Source: Tepidimonas alkaliphilus (GTDB lineage Bacteria > Pseudomonadota > Gammaproteobacteria > Burkholderiales > Burkholderiaceae_C). Taken from it: a DNA stretch of 64,000 nucleotides. Below are positions 1 through 7,811 of the stretch, piece after piece. Numbering within the stretch: the stretch's first letter is position 1; each line of letters starts with the position of its first letter. Below the pieces are notes generated by a model. That model did no database searches. It had not been told where the DNA came from and was given only the letters and a program-made list of their open reading frames with translations. A program made the translations under genes and the position numbers. The stretch is from NCBI RefSeq assembly GCF_007556595.1, contig NZ_VJNB01000008.1, positions 62,001 through 126,000 on the forward strand, given 5' to 3'.

Positions 1-162
1 CTTGGTGGTGACGAGCGGAAAGCCCTCCGCCAGGTCAAAGCGCATCTGGTAGCCGAACACGCTGCGGGTGCCCACGCCGGTGCGATCGGTCTTCGGCGTG
101 CCGTGCTCGAAGACGTGGCGCATGAAATCTTCGTATTGGCGGCGGATGGGACGGGCGGTCAT
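1..162 (-). CDS. thyA: Thymidylate synthase, N-terminal fragment (cut by window edge)
   Basis: Codes the first 54 residues of thymidylate synthase, which methylates dUMP to dTMP using methylenetetrahydrofolate. The segment shows the family N-terminus: a helix with FMRHVFEHG, the DRTGVGT folate/phosphate loop, and [14 protein letters not shown]. The start is the ATG at 160-162. An internal Met at residue 14 is possible, but the residues before it also look like coding sequence. No strong Shine-Dalgarno is visible. The remaining four fifths of the gene, including the catalytic Cys, lie beyond the left edge. It reads in the same direction as the FAD oxidase gene 78 bp upstream. Identity is confident. 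Confidence 0.93.
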   Translation of the reverse strand, partial: MTARPIRRQYEDFMRHVFEHGTPKTDRTGVGTRSVFGYQMRFDLAEGFPLVTTK

Positions 163-178
163 GGCGGCGCGGTGGCAA

Positions 179-196
179 ACCCGGCTGGAGCCGGGT
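179..196 (-). terminator. GC-rich hairpin between FAD oxidase and thyA
   Basis: A perfect 7-bp stem (ACCCGGC / GCCGGGT) closes a 4-base loop. It lies after the FAD oxidase stop and 17 bp before the thyA start. On the minus strand only TTT follows the stem, so it is a weak terminator at best. It may instead be an mRNA hairpin in the thyA leader. Confidence 0.3.
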
Positions 197-240
197 GTCG
201 AAAAGCCCTCTTGGCCCTTGTTTGAACCAAAATCGAGATT

Positions 241-1674
241 CTAGGCAAGTAGCTTGCCGGGGTTGAACAGGTTGGCGGGGTCGAGCGCGCGCTTGACGGC
301 GCGCATCAGGTCCAGCGCCACCGCGTCCTGGTAGCGCGGCAGGATGCGGGCCTTCAGCGCCCCGATGCCGTGCTCGGCGCTGATCGAGCCGCCGTGGCGC
401 TGCACCGCGTCGTAAACCAGTTCGTGGATGCGCGCCTCGTGCTCGCGCAGGAAGGCGGCGGCATTCGCACCTTCGGGGCATTGGACGTTGAAGTGCAGGT
501 TGCCATCGCCCAAGTGGCCGAAATTGACCAGCCGCACGCCCGGCACCGCCCGCGCGAGCTCGGCCTCGGCCTCGGCGCAGAAGGCGGGGATGCGCGACAC
601 CGGCAGGCTGATGTCGTGCTTGACGTTGAGCCCCTCCTCGGCCTGTGCGAGCGGGATGCTCTCGCGGATGTGCCACAGCGTGCGCGCCTGCGCCAGGCTT
701 TCCGCCACCACGGCATCCGCCGCGCAGCCGTCCTCCAGTGCTTGCTCCAGCACCGCCTCCAGCCGCGCGCGCGCGTGCGCCTCGCCTTCGGCGTCGCTGG
801 TCTCCAGCAGCACGGCATAGGGCGCCACGCCCGCCAGCGGTACCGCCAGTTGGGGGAAGTGCCGCCGCACCAGCGCCAGCGCGAAGGCGTTCATGACCTC
901 GAAGCCGGTCAGCGCCGGCCCGAGCCCCCGCTGCGCCACGCCCAGCAGCGCCACCGTGGCGGCCAGATCGGGCACCGCGGCCCAGGCGGTCAGCTGCGCC
1001 GCCGGGCGCGGCACGAGCTTGAGCACCGCCGCGGTGATGATGCCCAGCGTCCCTTCGCTGCCGATGAACAGGTGGCGCAGGTCATAGCCGGTGTTGTCCT
1101 TGCGCAGGCCGCGCAGGCTGTTCCAGATGCGGCCGTCGGCGGTGACGACCTCCAGCCCCAGGCACAGGTCGCGCGCGTTGCCAAAGCGCAGCACCTGCGT
1201 GCCGCCGGCGTTGGTGGCCAGGTTGCCGCCAATCGTGCAGCTGCCCTCGGCCGCCAGGCTCAGCGGCAGCCACAGCCCGGCGGCCTCGGCGGCCTGCTGC
1301 GCGGCCTGCAGCACGCAGCCGGCCTCCACGGTCAGCGTCAGGTTGGCCTCGTCCAGTGCGCGGATGCGGTTGAGCCGCGCGGTGCTCAGCACCACCTGGG
1401 TGCCGCTGGCATCCGGCACGCCGCCCAGCACCAGCCCGGTGTTGCCGCCCTGCGGCACGATCGGCGCGCCGTGCGCCGCGCAGGCGCGCACTACGGCGGC
1501 GACCTCGTCCGTGCTGCCGGGGCGTACCACCGCCAGCGCCCGACCGCGGTGGCGGCGGCGCCAGTCGCGCTCCCACGGTTCCAGATCCACGTCAGCGGCA
1601 GTGAGCACGTGCGCCGAACCGACGGCGGCGCGCAGCGCCGCCAACAGCGCGTCGTGGCCGGCTGGCGAGCTCAT
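241..1674 (-). CDS. FAD-binding oxidoreductase (GlcD / D-2-hydroxyacid dehydrogenase family)
   Basis: A 477-residue flavoprotein of the vanillyl-alcohol-oxidase fold. The N-terminal FAD_binding_4 domain (about residues 40-220) has the PQGGNTGL pyrophosphate loop, SCTIGGNLATNAGG and GSEGTLGIIT. The C-terminal FAD-oxidase_C domain has HLGDGNLHFN, SAEHGIG and a terminal DPANLFNPGKLL. Family members oxidise D-lactate, glycolate or D-2-hydroxyglutarate and pass electrons to quinone or an electron-transfer protein. The substrate cannot be read from the sequence. The start ATG overlaps the stop of the DUF2069 gene (1671-1674), indicating co-translation. Family confident, substrate unknown. Confidence 0.9.
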   Translation of the reverse strand: MSSPAGHDALLAALRAAVGSAHVLTAADVDLEPWERDWRRRHRGRALAVVRPGSTDEVAAVVRACAAHGAPIVPQGGNTGLVLGGVPDASGTQVVLSTARLNRIRALDEANLTLTVEAGCVLQAAQQAAEAAGLWLPLSLAAEGSCTIGGNLATNAGGTQVLRFGNARDLCLGLEVVTADGRIWNSLRGLRKDNTGYDLRHLFIGSEGTLGIITAAVLKLVPRPAAQLTAWAAVPDLAATVALLGVAQRGLGPALTGFEVMNAFALALVRRHFPQLAVPLAGVAPYAVLLETSDAEGEAHARARLEAVLEQALEDGCAADAVVAESLAQARTLWHIRESIPLAQAEEGLNVKHDISLPVSRIPAFCAEAEAELARAVPGVRLVNFGHLGDGNLHFNVQCPEGANAAAFLREHEARIHELVYDAVQRHGGSISAEHGIGALKARILPRYQDAVALDLMRAVKRALDPANLFNPGKLLA

Positions 1675-2132
1675 GGCGCGCCCCCTTCAAAAGGCTCCGC
1701 GGCCGGCGCGGCCTGTCGGGCCCGCGCCGCGCGCAGGCGCAGCCGCACGTGTGCGGCGCTGGCGGCGAACAACAGCATGCACAGCGCGGTCTGCCCCCAC
1801 GCCAGCGCGGCCGACAGGCCCGCCTCGTTGAGTCCGCGCACCAGCCCCTCGGCCACGTACGGCCACACCAGCAGGCTCATCCAGCGGTAGGTGTAAAGCC
1901 GCTGTTTCAGCAGCCCGGCCAGCGGCAGCGTCAGCGGCAGCACCTTCAGCGCCCACCACGATCCGCCCGGGCGCAGCGGCGCCAGCCACAGCTCCCACGC
2001 CAGCCCGAGCGCGATCAGCGCCAGCAGCGCCGCCACCGCCACCGCGCGCGTGCGCCCGGCTGCGGCGCGCACCGCGGCGTCGGGGGCGGCGCGGGCGGCT
2101 TCGGCAGGGGCGGGCACGGCGCGTTCGATCAT
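1671..2132 (-). CDS. DUF2069 family small membrane protein
   Basis: A 153-residue inner-membrane protein with about four hydrophobic segments. The first is AVAALLALIALGLAWELWL; a middle KQRLYTYRWMSLLVWPYVAEGLV block is typical of the DUF2069 family common in beta- and gammaproteobacteria. Function is unknown. The start is the ATG of MIERAVPAP at 2130-2132. An in-frame ATG at 2151-2153 would run into the divergent yihY start. The stop overlaps the start of the FAD oxidase. Only 19 bp separate it from the divergent yihY gene, so both promoters must lie in or across coding sequence. Confidence 0.72.
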   Translation of the reverse strand: MIERAVPAPAEAARAAPDAAVRAAAGRTRAVAVAALLALIALGLAWELWLAPLRPGGSWWALKVLPLTLPLAGLLKQRLYTYRWMSLLVWPYVAEGLVRGLNEAGLSAALAWGQTALCMLLFAASAAHVRLRLRAARARQAAPAAEPFEGGAP

Positions 2133-2151
2133 CGGCTGGCATGATAACGGC

Positions 2152-3399
2152 ATGGTCAAGACAGCAGCCCCCGCGTGGACCGCGCGCCTGCGGCGCGGCT
2201 GGGCGGCGCTGCGTGCCTTTCCATGGCGCACCACGTGGCTGACGCTGCGCGAGCGCTTCGCGCAGGATCGGCTGGCGGTGGCCGCCGGCAGCCTGACGTT
2301 CACGACCACCATTTCCCTTGTGCCGCTGGTGACGGTGGCGCTGGCGGTGTTCGCGCTGTTTCCGGCGTTCGGCGCGATGGAGCAGCGCGTGCAGCGCTGG
2401 ATGGTGGAGGCGCTGGTGCCGCCGCACATCGCGCGCCAAGTTGGCCACTATCTTTGGCAGTTTGCCAGCCAGGCCGGCAAGATCGGCCTGGGCGGGGCGA
2501 TCGTGCTGCTGGTCACCGCCCTGGCGCTCGTGCTGACGATCGACCGCCAGCTCAACGACATCTGGCGCGTGCCGCGGCTGCGGCCGCTGGCGCAGCGGGT
2601 GCTGGTGTACTGGGCGGTGCTGACGCTGGCGCCGCTGGTGCTGGCGCTGATGCTGAGCGCGAGTTCCTACGCGCTGTCGGTGTCGCGCGGCTGGCTGCCG
2701 GCAGCGCACCAGGGCGTGCGCTGGGCGCTAGATGCGGCCGGGTTTGCCGCCCTGGCGCTGGGCATGGCGGCGCTGTACCGCTACGTGCCCAACGCCCAGG
2801 TGCGGCTGCGCCATGCGCTCGTCGGCGGGGTGTTCGTCGCGCTGGCGTTCGAGCTGGCGCAGCAGGCGCTGGCGTGGTACCTGCGCACGGTGCCGACCTA
2901 CTCGGCGGTGTACGGGACGTTCGCCACCGTGCCGATCCTGCTGGTGTGGCTGTACCTGGTGTGGCTGATCGTGCTGCTGGGGGCGGTGATCGTGGCCTAC
3001 CTGCCGTTCCTGCTGGCGGGGGTGGCGCGCCGCGGCGGCACGCCGGGTTGGCCGTTCCAGCTGGCGCTGGAGCTGCTGGCGGAGCTGCAGGCCAGCCGCG
3101 CCGGCGCGCGCCCGGGGCTGGCGCTGGAGGCGCTGGCGCGGCGGCTGCGCGTCGATCCGCTGCACCTGCAGCAGCCGCTGCGCGCGCTGCAGGCGCTGGG
3201 CTGGGTCGGGCGCCTGAGCGACGAGGAGGGCCGCTGGGTGCTGCTGGTCGATCTGCGCGAGCGCCGGCTGGCGGAGCTGGCGCGCGTGCTGTGGCTGGCG
3301 CAGGAAGAGGCCACCGTCGGCGTCTGGCGCGCGCTGCCGCTGGAGGCCACCTCGGTGGCGGCGGTGCTGCCGCCGCCGCGGCGCTCGCCGCCGGCCTAG
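2152..3399 (+). CDS. yihY: YihY/BrkB family inner-membrane protein
   Basis: A 415-residue protein of the YihY (UPF0761, formerly RNase BN) family. The N-terminal two thirds hold about six membrane spans, including LVPLVTVALAVFALFPAFG, IVLLVTALALVLTIDRQLNDIWR and TYSAVYGTFATVPILLVWLYLVWLIVLLGA. The last is the family signature. The C-terminal region (from about residue 300) is a soluble winged-helix-like extension usual in betaproteobacterial members. Function is unresolved; older annotation as a ribonuclease or as BrkB is unsupported. The ATG at 2152 is the only sensible start. The stop overlaps the convergent ammonium transporter fusion by 4 bp. Confidence 0.88.
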   Translation: MVKTAAPAWTARLRRGWAALRAFPWRTTWLTLRERFAQDRLAVAAGSLTFTTTISLVPLVTVALAVFALFPAFGAMEQRVQRWMVEALVPPHIARQVGHYLWQFASQAGKIGLGGAIVLLVTALALVLTIDRQLNDIWRVPRLRPLAQRVLVYWAVLTLAPLVLALMLSASSYALSVSRGWLPAAHQGVRWALDAAGFAALALGMAALYRYVPNAQVRLRHALVGGVFVALAFELAQQALAWYLRTVPTYSAVYGTFATVPILLVWLYLVWLIVLLGAVIVAYLPFLLAGVARRGGTPGWPFQLALELLAELQASRAGARPGLALEALARRLRVDPLHLQQPLRALQALGWVGRLSDEEGRWVLLVDLRERRLAELARVLWLAQEEATVGVWRALPLEATSVAAVLPPPRRSPPA

Positions 3400-6300
3400 C
3401 GCGGCATGCGCCGCACCGGCGCCAGTGCGTCCAGCGGCTGCGGCTGGCCGACGTGGTAGCCCTGCGCGAAGTCCACGCCCAGCTCGCGCACGCGCTGCAG
3501 GATCGCCTCCGACGACACGTACTCCGCCACCGTGCGCAGCCCCATCACGTGGCCGATGGCGTTGATCGCCTGCACCATCGCCAGGTCGATCGGGTCGCTC
3601 TCGATGTCCTTGACGAAGCTGCCGTCGATCTTGAGGAAGTCCACCGGCAGGTTCTTCAGGTAGGCGAACGACGACAGCCCGCTGCCGAAGTCATCCAGCG
3701 CGAACAGGCAGCCCAGGCGCTTGACCTCGCCGATGAAGTGCGCAACCGTCGAAAGGCTTGCCATCGCCGCGGTCTCGGTGATCTCGAAGCACACCGTGCC
3801 AGGCGGCAGTTGCATCGACTGCAGCAGCGCCTGCAGGTCCTGGCGGAAGCGCTCGTCCGACAGCGACGCGCCCGACAGGTTGATGGCGTAGAGGCCCTCC
3901 AGCCGCCCCTGCTGGCGCAGCCGGTCGCTGAGCCACGCCAGCGTGTTGCGCACCACCCACTGGTCGATGCGCGGCATCAGGCCGTAGCGCTCCGCCGCCG
4001 GCAGAAAGGCGCCGGGCTGGATCAGCCGGCCGTCTTCCTCCAGCCGCACCAGGATCTCGACGTGCGGCGCGCCGCCGTCGCCGTGCAGCGGCACGATTGG
4101 CTGGGCGTAGAGGCGCAGCCGGTCCTCGTCCAGCGCCGCCTGCAGCCGCGCCACCCACTGCATCTGGCCCTGCCGCTCCAGCAGCTGGCGATCATCGGGC
4201 TGATAGACGTGGATGCGGTTGCGCCCGGCCTCCTTGGCGGCGTAGCAGGCCGCATCGGCCGCCGCGAGCAGCGGGCCAGGCTCGCGCTCCAGCGGGCCGA
4301 TCGGCACCATGCCGATCGACACCCCGATCGCGAACGACCGCTCGCCCCAGGCGAAGCGGAAGTCGGCGATCGCCTCGCGGATGCGCTGCACCACCGGCAG
4401 CGCGTGCTCGGCGTCGCAGCCCTGCAGGATCAGGCCGAACTCGTCGCCGCCCAGCCGCGCCAGCGTGTCGGCGCTGCGCAGCAGGTTGCGGATCAGCTGC
4501 GTCACCTGCCGCAGCAGCTCGTCGCCGGCCACGTGCCCGCAGGTGTCGTTGACGACCTTGAACTGGTCCAGGTCCAGGTAGCACAGCACGTGCCGCGTCT
4601 GATCCGGGCGCGACAGCAGCTCGGTCAGACGCCGCTCGAACTCGCGCCGGTTCGGCACGCCGGTCAGCGCGTCGTGCGTGGCCTGGTGGCTGAGCTCGCG
4701 CGCCAGGTTCAGCGTCACCGTCACGTCGTGGAACACCAGCACCGCGCCGAGCAGGAAGCCGTCGCGGCTGCGGATCGGCGCGGCGGTGTCCAGCACCGGG
4801 ATGCGTTCGCCGTCGCGGCGCAGCAGCAGCGCGTGCTCGCGCCGCGGCGCCGGCGTCTTGCCGTGCAGCACCTCGCGCACCGGATTCGGCAGCGGCTCTC
4901 CGCCGCCTTCGTCCAGCAGGCGGTAGACGGTGGTGACCGGCTGCCCGCGCGCCTGGTGCGCCGGCCAGCCGGTCAGGCGCGCGGCCACGGGGTTCAGGTA
5001 CTGGATCAGCCCGGCCTCGTCGGTGGTGATGACGCCGTCGCCGATCGAGGCCAGCGTCACCTGCGCCAGGTCGCGCTCGCGCTGCAGTTGCAGCTCGACC
5101 TGCTTGCGGTCGGAAATGTCGCGCAGCACCGCTGAATAGAGCGTGCGCCCGTCCTGGTGGAAGTCGTCGATCGACAGCTCGTAGAACGTGCGCGCGCCGC
5201 CGCGCGCCATGCGCAGCTCCAGCGTCGTGCCGGGCCGTGTCAGCCGCTCCAGCGGTGGGGGGTTGGCGTGGCCGGCGCGGCGCAGCACCTCCGGCAGCGG
5301 CCGGCCCAGCGCCTCGCCGGCCGGCACGCCCAGCAGCTGCTCGGCGCCTGGGTTGAGGCTCAGCAGCGTGCCGTCCGGCTCGAAGGTCAGCAGGCCGTCG
5401 CGCATCTCGCGCACCAGCGCCAGCGTGCGCTGCGTGGCCGCCTGCAGCGCGGCGATCACCCGGTTGTAAGCGCGCGCGATCTGGCCGACTTCGGTGAAGT
5501 CCTCCTCCGGCACGCGGGCGCTGAGGTCGCCGCTGCGGCGCTGCGCCTCCATTGCGTCGAGCAGCTCGATCAGCTCGGTGCGCGCGCCGTGCTCGGCGAC
5601 GTTGAGGCCGCCGCGCTCCTCGTCGGGCGTGACGCGCAGGTCGCGGTCGCGCACCAGCCACAGGAACAGCGCGGTGGCCAGCGCGCACCACAGCCCGCAG
5701 ACGACGATGCCGAGCAGCTGCACCCCCACCTGCGCGCTGCGGTCGAGTCCCGTGCCCAGCGCCGCCGGGTCGCCCAGCAGCCCCACCGCCAGCGTGCCCC
5801 AGGCGCCGGCGGCCAGGTGCGCCGGGATCGCGCCGACCGCGTCGTCGATGCGCCGGCGCAGCAGCCACTCGTTGGCCGCGGCCATCGCCAGCGCCCCCAC
5901 CGCCCCGACCAGCAGCGCCGCCGGCGCCGACAGCGCGTGCGCCCCGGCCGTGACCGCCACCAGCCCGGCGATCAGGCCGTTGATCAGGTACAGCACCTCG
6001 AAGTAGCCGTGCAGCCAGCGCCCGACCCACAGCCCGGCCACCGCACCGGCCGCGGCGGCCAGCGTGGTGTGCAGCAGCACGCCCGGCACGCGCGCATCGA
6101 ACGCCAGCGTGCTGCCGCCGTTGAAGCCGAGCCAGCCGAAGAACAGCAGCAGCGCCCCCAGCATCGCCAGCGGCAGGTTGCCGGCCGGGATCACCGGCGG
6201 CGGGCCGTCGGCGGGAAAGCGCCCGCTCCTTGGCCCCATGCGCATCACCACCAGCAGCGCCACCCAGCCGCCGACGCTGTGCACGACGGTGGAGCCGGCG

Positions 6301-6779
6301 AAGTCCACGAAGCCCAGCTCCGCGAGCCAGCCGCGTGTACCGTCATCCCACGCGCCGCCCCAGGCCCAGTGGCCGAACACCGGGTACACCACCAGCGACA
6401 CCCAGGCCGACAGCGCCAGATAGGCGCCGAAGCGCATGCGCTCGGCCACCGCGCCGGAGACGATGGTGGCCGCGGTGGCGCAGAACATGATCTGGAACAG
6501 CACGAAGCCGAGCAGCCGCGGCTCGTCCGGCAGTTGGCCCGCGAGGCCGAACAGGCCGGTGCCGATCCAGCCCGCCATGCTCGGGCCGAACATCAGGCCG
6601 AAGCCCACCGCCCAGAACAGCAGCGCCGCCACCGCGAAGTCCGACAGGTTCTTGGCCGCGACGTTGATCGAGTTCTTGGTGCGCGTCAGCCCCGACTCCA
6701 GGCACAGAAAGCCGGCCTGCATCACGAAGACCAGGCCCGCGCACAGCAGCACCCACAGCAGATCGACGATGGCCGACAT
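3396..6779 (-). CDS. Ammonium transporter fused to PAS-GGDEF-EAL (c-di-GMP) module
   Basis: An 1127-residue membrane protein. Residues 1-400 are a full Amt/MEP channel of 11 predicted helices. Ligand residues match AmtB: Asp159 and His167 (FVDFAGSTVVHSVGG), His321 (DDAVGAIPAHLAAG), and the Phe-gate block FQIMFCATAATIVSGAVAER. It ends in the Amt tail RVTPDEERGGLNVAEHG. A HAMP-like helix pair follows (about 410-450), then two PAS domains (about 450-560 and 570-690), GGDEF (LARLGGDEF, 773-781) and EAL. The EAL site reads EILVR at 908-912, satisfying ExLxR, and the NLSG, ETA, DDFG, K and QGY catalytic positions are present, so both halves may be active. The ATG at 6777 has GGAGGGG upstream. The role is inferred: ammonium sensing or flux controlling c-di-GMP. 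Confidence 0.92.
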   Translation of the reverse strand: MSAIVDLLWVLLCAGLVFVMQAGFLCLESGLTRTKNSINVAAKNLSDFAVAALLFWAVGFGLMFGPSMAGWIGTGLFGLAGQLPDEPRLLGFVLFQIMFCATAATIVSGAVAERMRFGAYLALSAWVSLVVYPVFGHWAWGGAWDDGTRGWLAELGFVDFAGSTVVHSVGGWVALLVVMRMGPRSGRFPADGPPPVIPAGNLPLAMLGALLLFFGWLGFNGGSTLAFDARVPGVLLHTTLAAAAGAVAGLWVGRWLHGYFEVLYLINGLIAGLVAVTAGAHALSAPAALLVGAVGALAMAAANEWLLRRRIDDAVGAIPAHLAAGAWGTLAVGLLGDPAALGTGLDRSAQVGVQLLGIVVCGLWCALATALFLWLVRDRDLRVTPDEERGGLNVAEHGARTELIELLDAMEAQRRSGDLSARVPEEDFTEVGQIARAYNRVIAALQAATQRTLALVREMRDGLLTFEPDGTLLSLNPGAEQLLGVPAGEALGRPLPEVLRRAGHANPPPLERLTRPGTTLELRMARGGARTFYELSIDDFHQDGRTLYSAVLRDISDRKQVELQLQRERDLAQVTLASIGDGVITTDEAGLIQYLNPVAARLTGWPAHQARGQPVTTVYRLLDEGGGEPLPNPVREVLHGKTPAPRREHALLLRRDGERIPVLDTAAPIRSRDGFLLGAVLVFHDVTVTLNLARELSHQATHDALTGVPNRREFERRLTELLSRPDQTRHVLCYLDLDQFKVVNDTCGHVAGDELLRQVTQLIRNLLRSADTLARLGGDEFGLILQGCDAEHALPVVQRIREAIADFRFAWGERSFAIGVSIGMVPIGPLEREPGPLLAAADAACYAAKEAGRNRIHVYQPDDRQLLERQGQMQWVARLQAALDEDRLRLYAQPIVPLHGDGGAPHVEILVRLEEDGRLIQPGAFLPAAERYGLMPRIDQWVVRNTLAWLSDRLRQQGRLEGLYAINLSGASLSDERFRQDLQALLQSMQLPPGTVCFEITETAAMASLSTVAHFIGEVKRLGCLFALDDFGSGLSSFAYLKNLPVDFLKIDGSFVKDIESDPIDLAMVQAINAIGHVMGLRTVAEYVSSEAILQRVRELGVDFAQGYHVGQPQPLDALAPVRRMPR

Positions 6780-6826
6780 CGGTGTCCCCTCCAGCGGGGA
6801 GGCGACGCCCCCCGATGGGGGATGGG

Positions 6827-6842
6827 AGCAAAACGTGTGCCG
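6827..6842 (-). promoter_or_regulatory. Sigma-54 promoter (-24/-12) of the Amt-GGDEF-EAL gene
   Basis: Minus-strand reading CGGCACACGTTTTGCT matches the sigma-54 consensus TGGCAC-N5-TTGCW with GG and GC exactly 12 bases apart. Transcription would start near 6816, giving a leader of about 36 nt with the GGAGGGG ribosome site before the ATG at 6779. It lies 49 bp from two NtrC-like dyads. Confidence 0.7.
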
Positions 6843-6890
6843 GGCGCCGCGAGCCGAAAAAGGCGAGGTGCACCGCGCGGTCGATGGCCA

Positions 6891-6920
6891 CGCACCCATC
6901 CGGTGCACCGGTCTGGTGCG
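6891..6920 (-). promoter_or_regulatory. Tandem NtrC-like binding sites
   Basis: Two overlapping dyads of the NtrC type TGCACC-N5-GGTGCA. The first is CGCACC-N5-GGTGCA at 6891-6907. The second is TGCACC-N5-GGTGCG at 6904-6920. Each differs from the consensus at one outer base. They share the central TGCA and are centred about 83 and 96 bp upstream of the inferred sigma-54 start, a usual enhancer distance. Nitrogen-limitation control is inferred from the match and from the transporter they precede. Confidence 0.6.
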
Positions 6921-6956
6921 CCCGGGGTGCCGAGCCGTGTCAGCCGGACGACTTCT

Positions 6957-7793
6957 TCAGGCCGGCAGCGCCTGCATCCGTCCCAGGAAGGCGCGCAGCG
7001 CATCGAGCACGCCGTCCGGGGCCTCGGTCATCAGGGCGTGGCCCGCCGGCAGCCGCACCACCTCCACCGGCACGCCGGCGGCGCGCGCGCCGTCGATCAG
7101 CGGCTGCGCGGCCTTCGGCGGCGTCATCGGGTCGCGCGTGCCGAGGATGAACTGCACCGGGCAGGCCAGTCGCCGCGCGGCGGCCTCGCCGTCTTGATAC
7201 GTGTCGCAGGCCATCAAGCCCCGGTGCAACACGTTGACGCGCGGGTTGCTCGCCAGCACGCGGCGCATCAGCGCGCGCAAGGCTCCGTAGGACCATGCGC
7301 CGGGGCCGAGCGCCGACGGCGGTGGCGCCAGGGTCGAGTGGCTGAACACGTTGACCATCGCGATGGCTTTCTCGGGCGCGTTCAGCGACGCGTCCAACAG
7401 CGCGGGCGACACCCGCATCGGACAGGCGGTGCCAACCAGCGCCAGGTGCGAGACCCGCTGCGGCGCGTCGGCCGCCACCTGCAGCGCGATCAGCGAGCCG
7501 AAGCTGTGGCCCGCCAGCGCCGCGCGCTCCACGCCCAGCGCGTCCAGCAGCCCGAGCACCGCACACGCGCCGTCGGCGACGCAGGCCGGCGGCTCGCCGC
7601 CGCTGCGGCCATGACCCGGCAGGTCGATGGCCAGCACGTTGAAGCCGTGATGCGCCAGGTAGCGGCTCTGCAGGATCCAGACGCTGTGGTCGTTGAGCAC
7701 GCCGTGAATGAACACCACCGTTGGGCGGGCAGGGTCGAAGGGGCAACCGCCAGTGTAGGCGTAGAGAGGGGCGCCGTGAACATCGATCCGCAT
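6957..7793 (-). CDS. Alpha/beta hydrolase
   Basis: A 278-residue alpha/beta-hydrolase-fold protein. It has the oxyanion HGVLNDHSVW motif (about residues 30-39), DLPGHGRS, the nucleophile elbow GHSFGS with Ser at about residue 99, an acidic residue in LGTRDPMTPP, and a catalytic His in LPAGHALMTEAPD. The substrate is not predictable; esterases, lactonases and C-C hydrolases share these motifs. It lacks a signal peptide and so is cytoplasmic. It sits 18 bp downstream of the lysine-less PLP-family gene and is probably cotranscribed with it. Confidence 0.88.
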   Translation of the reverse strand: MRIDVHGAPLYAYTGGCPFDPARPTVVFIHGVLNDHSVWILQSRYLAHHGFNVLAIDLPGHGRSGGEPPACVADGACAVLGLLDALGVERAALAGHSFGSLIALQVAADAPQRVSHLALVGTACPMRVSPALLDASLNAPEKAIAMVNVFSHSTLAPPPSALGPGAWSYGALRALMRRVLASNPRVNVLHRGLMACDTYQDGEAAARRLACPVQFILGTRDPMTPPKAAQPLIDGARAAGVPVEVVRLPAGHALMTEAPDGVLDALRAFLGRMQALPA

Positions 7794-7811
7794 GGTCAGG
7801 GCTCCCCGGGG

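Noticed and set aside
4040-4060. EAL motif of the Amt fusion reads EIL, suggesting a dead phosphodiesterase
   Set aside because: The functional definition ExLxR is satisfied (EILVR) and the other metal and catalytic positions are kept; inactivity cannot be claimed.
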